From Patescibacteria group bacterium (lineage in GTDB: Bacteria > Patescibacteriota > Patescibacteriia > UBA9570 > JAHJKD01), in assembly GCA_018822435.1 (NCBI GenBank), contig JAHJKD010000043.1:1-41058 (forward strand): a stretch of DNA of 41,058 nucleotides, read 5' to 3'. A model generated the notes under the pieces. The model ran no database searches. It had not been told where the DNA came from and saw nothing but the letters and a program-made list of their open reading frames with translations. Position 1 is the first letter of the stretch. Every line of letters begins with the position of its first letter. The translations under genes and the position numbers were made by a program. This document shows positions 41,044 through 41,058 of this stretch, piece after piece.

Positions 41044-41058
41044 ATATATATAATAATA

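Overview
The window looks like chromosomal DNA of a Candidate Phyla Radiation bacterium (Patescibacteria), probably of the Parcubacteria/Falkowbacteria-Magasanikbacteria kind. This is an inference. It rests on AT-rich genes packed into tight, overlapping operons, many short membrane proteins, Asn/Ala-rich linkers, a membrane-anchored Clp-type ATPase, a type-2 (eukaryote-like) IleRS, intergenic and in-gene palindromic repeats, and the near absence of Shine-Dalgarno sequences. Many genes have a -10 box only 6-8 nt before the ATG, so their mRNAs are probably leaderless.

Layout. 1-3.0 kb (minus): glycyl-tRNA synthetase, a small unknown protein and an M16 peptidase cut off by the window edge. 3.1-10.8 kb (minus): DUF4013 membrane protein, Clp-like double AAA+ ATPase with DnaJ-like zinc motif and two membrane helices, small membrane proteins, a CDP-alcohol phosphatidyltransferase, a large spermidine-synthase-like membrane protein and a FAM173-like methyltransferase. 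10.9-13.3 kb: SDR oxidoreductase (+), tgt (-) and a second CDP-alcohol phosphatidyltransferase (+); the last two share one 20-bp promoter gap. 13.3-19.7 kb (minus): a calcium-motif membrane protein, ileS, recO and a surface repeat protein. The first two lie behind an isoleucine T-box riboswitch that appears to have an ultrashort Stem I.

19.7-26.1 kb is an island unlike its surroundings. It is visibly GC-rich, its genes have strong AGGAGG-type ribosome sites, TTGACA-type promoters and long 5' leaders, and most of its transcription units end in their own perfect or near-perfect hairpin. It holds an operon of four small membrane proteins, three GAF-GGDEF paralogues (two with ruined active sites, one intact diguanylate cyclase with an I-site) and a CadD-like transporter. 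One AT-rich native-looking gene sits between the last two. I think this is a recently acquired second-messenger module; its exact role is unknown.

26.1-31.2 kb (minus): fumarase/tartrate dehydratase, argS, a GT4 glycosyltransferase, a second calcium-motif membrane protein and a DUF167 protein in one operon. 31.3-33.3 kb (+): smpB, tmRNA, infC, rpmI, rplT, a translation and ribosome-rescue operon in which tmRNA abuts the smpB stop codon and infC seems to start at AUU. 33.3-38.7 kb (minus): two large unknown proteins sharing a repeated domain. 38.8-41.0 kb: DUF389 membrane protein, a secreted SGNH-like protein and a ParB-like protein. I found no tRNA, rRNA, CRISPR array, integrase or transposase gene.
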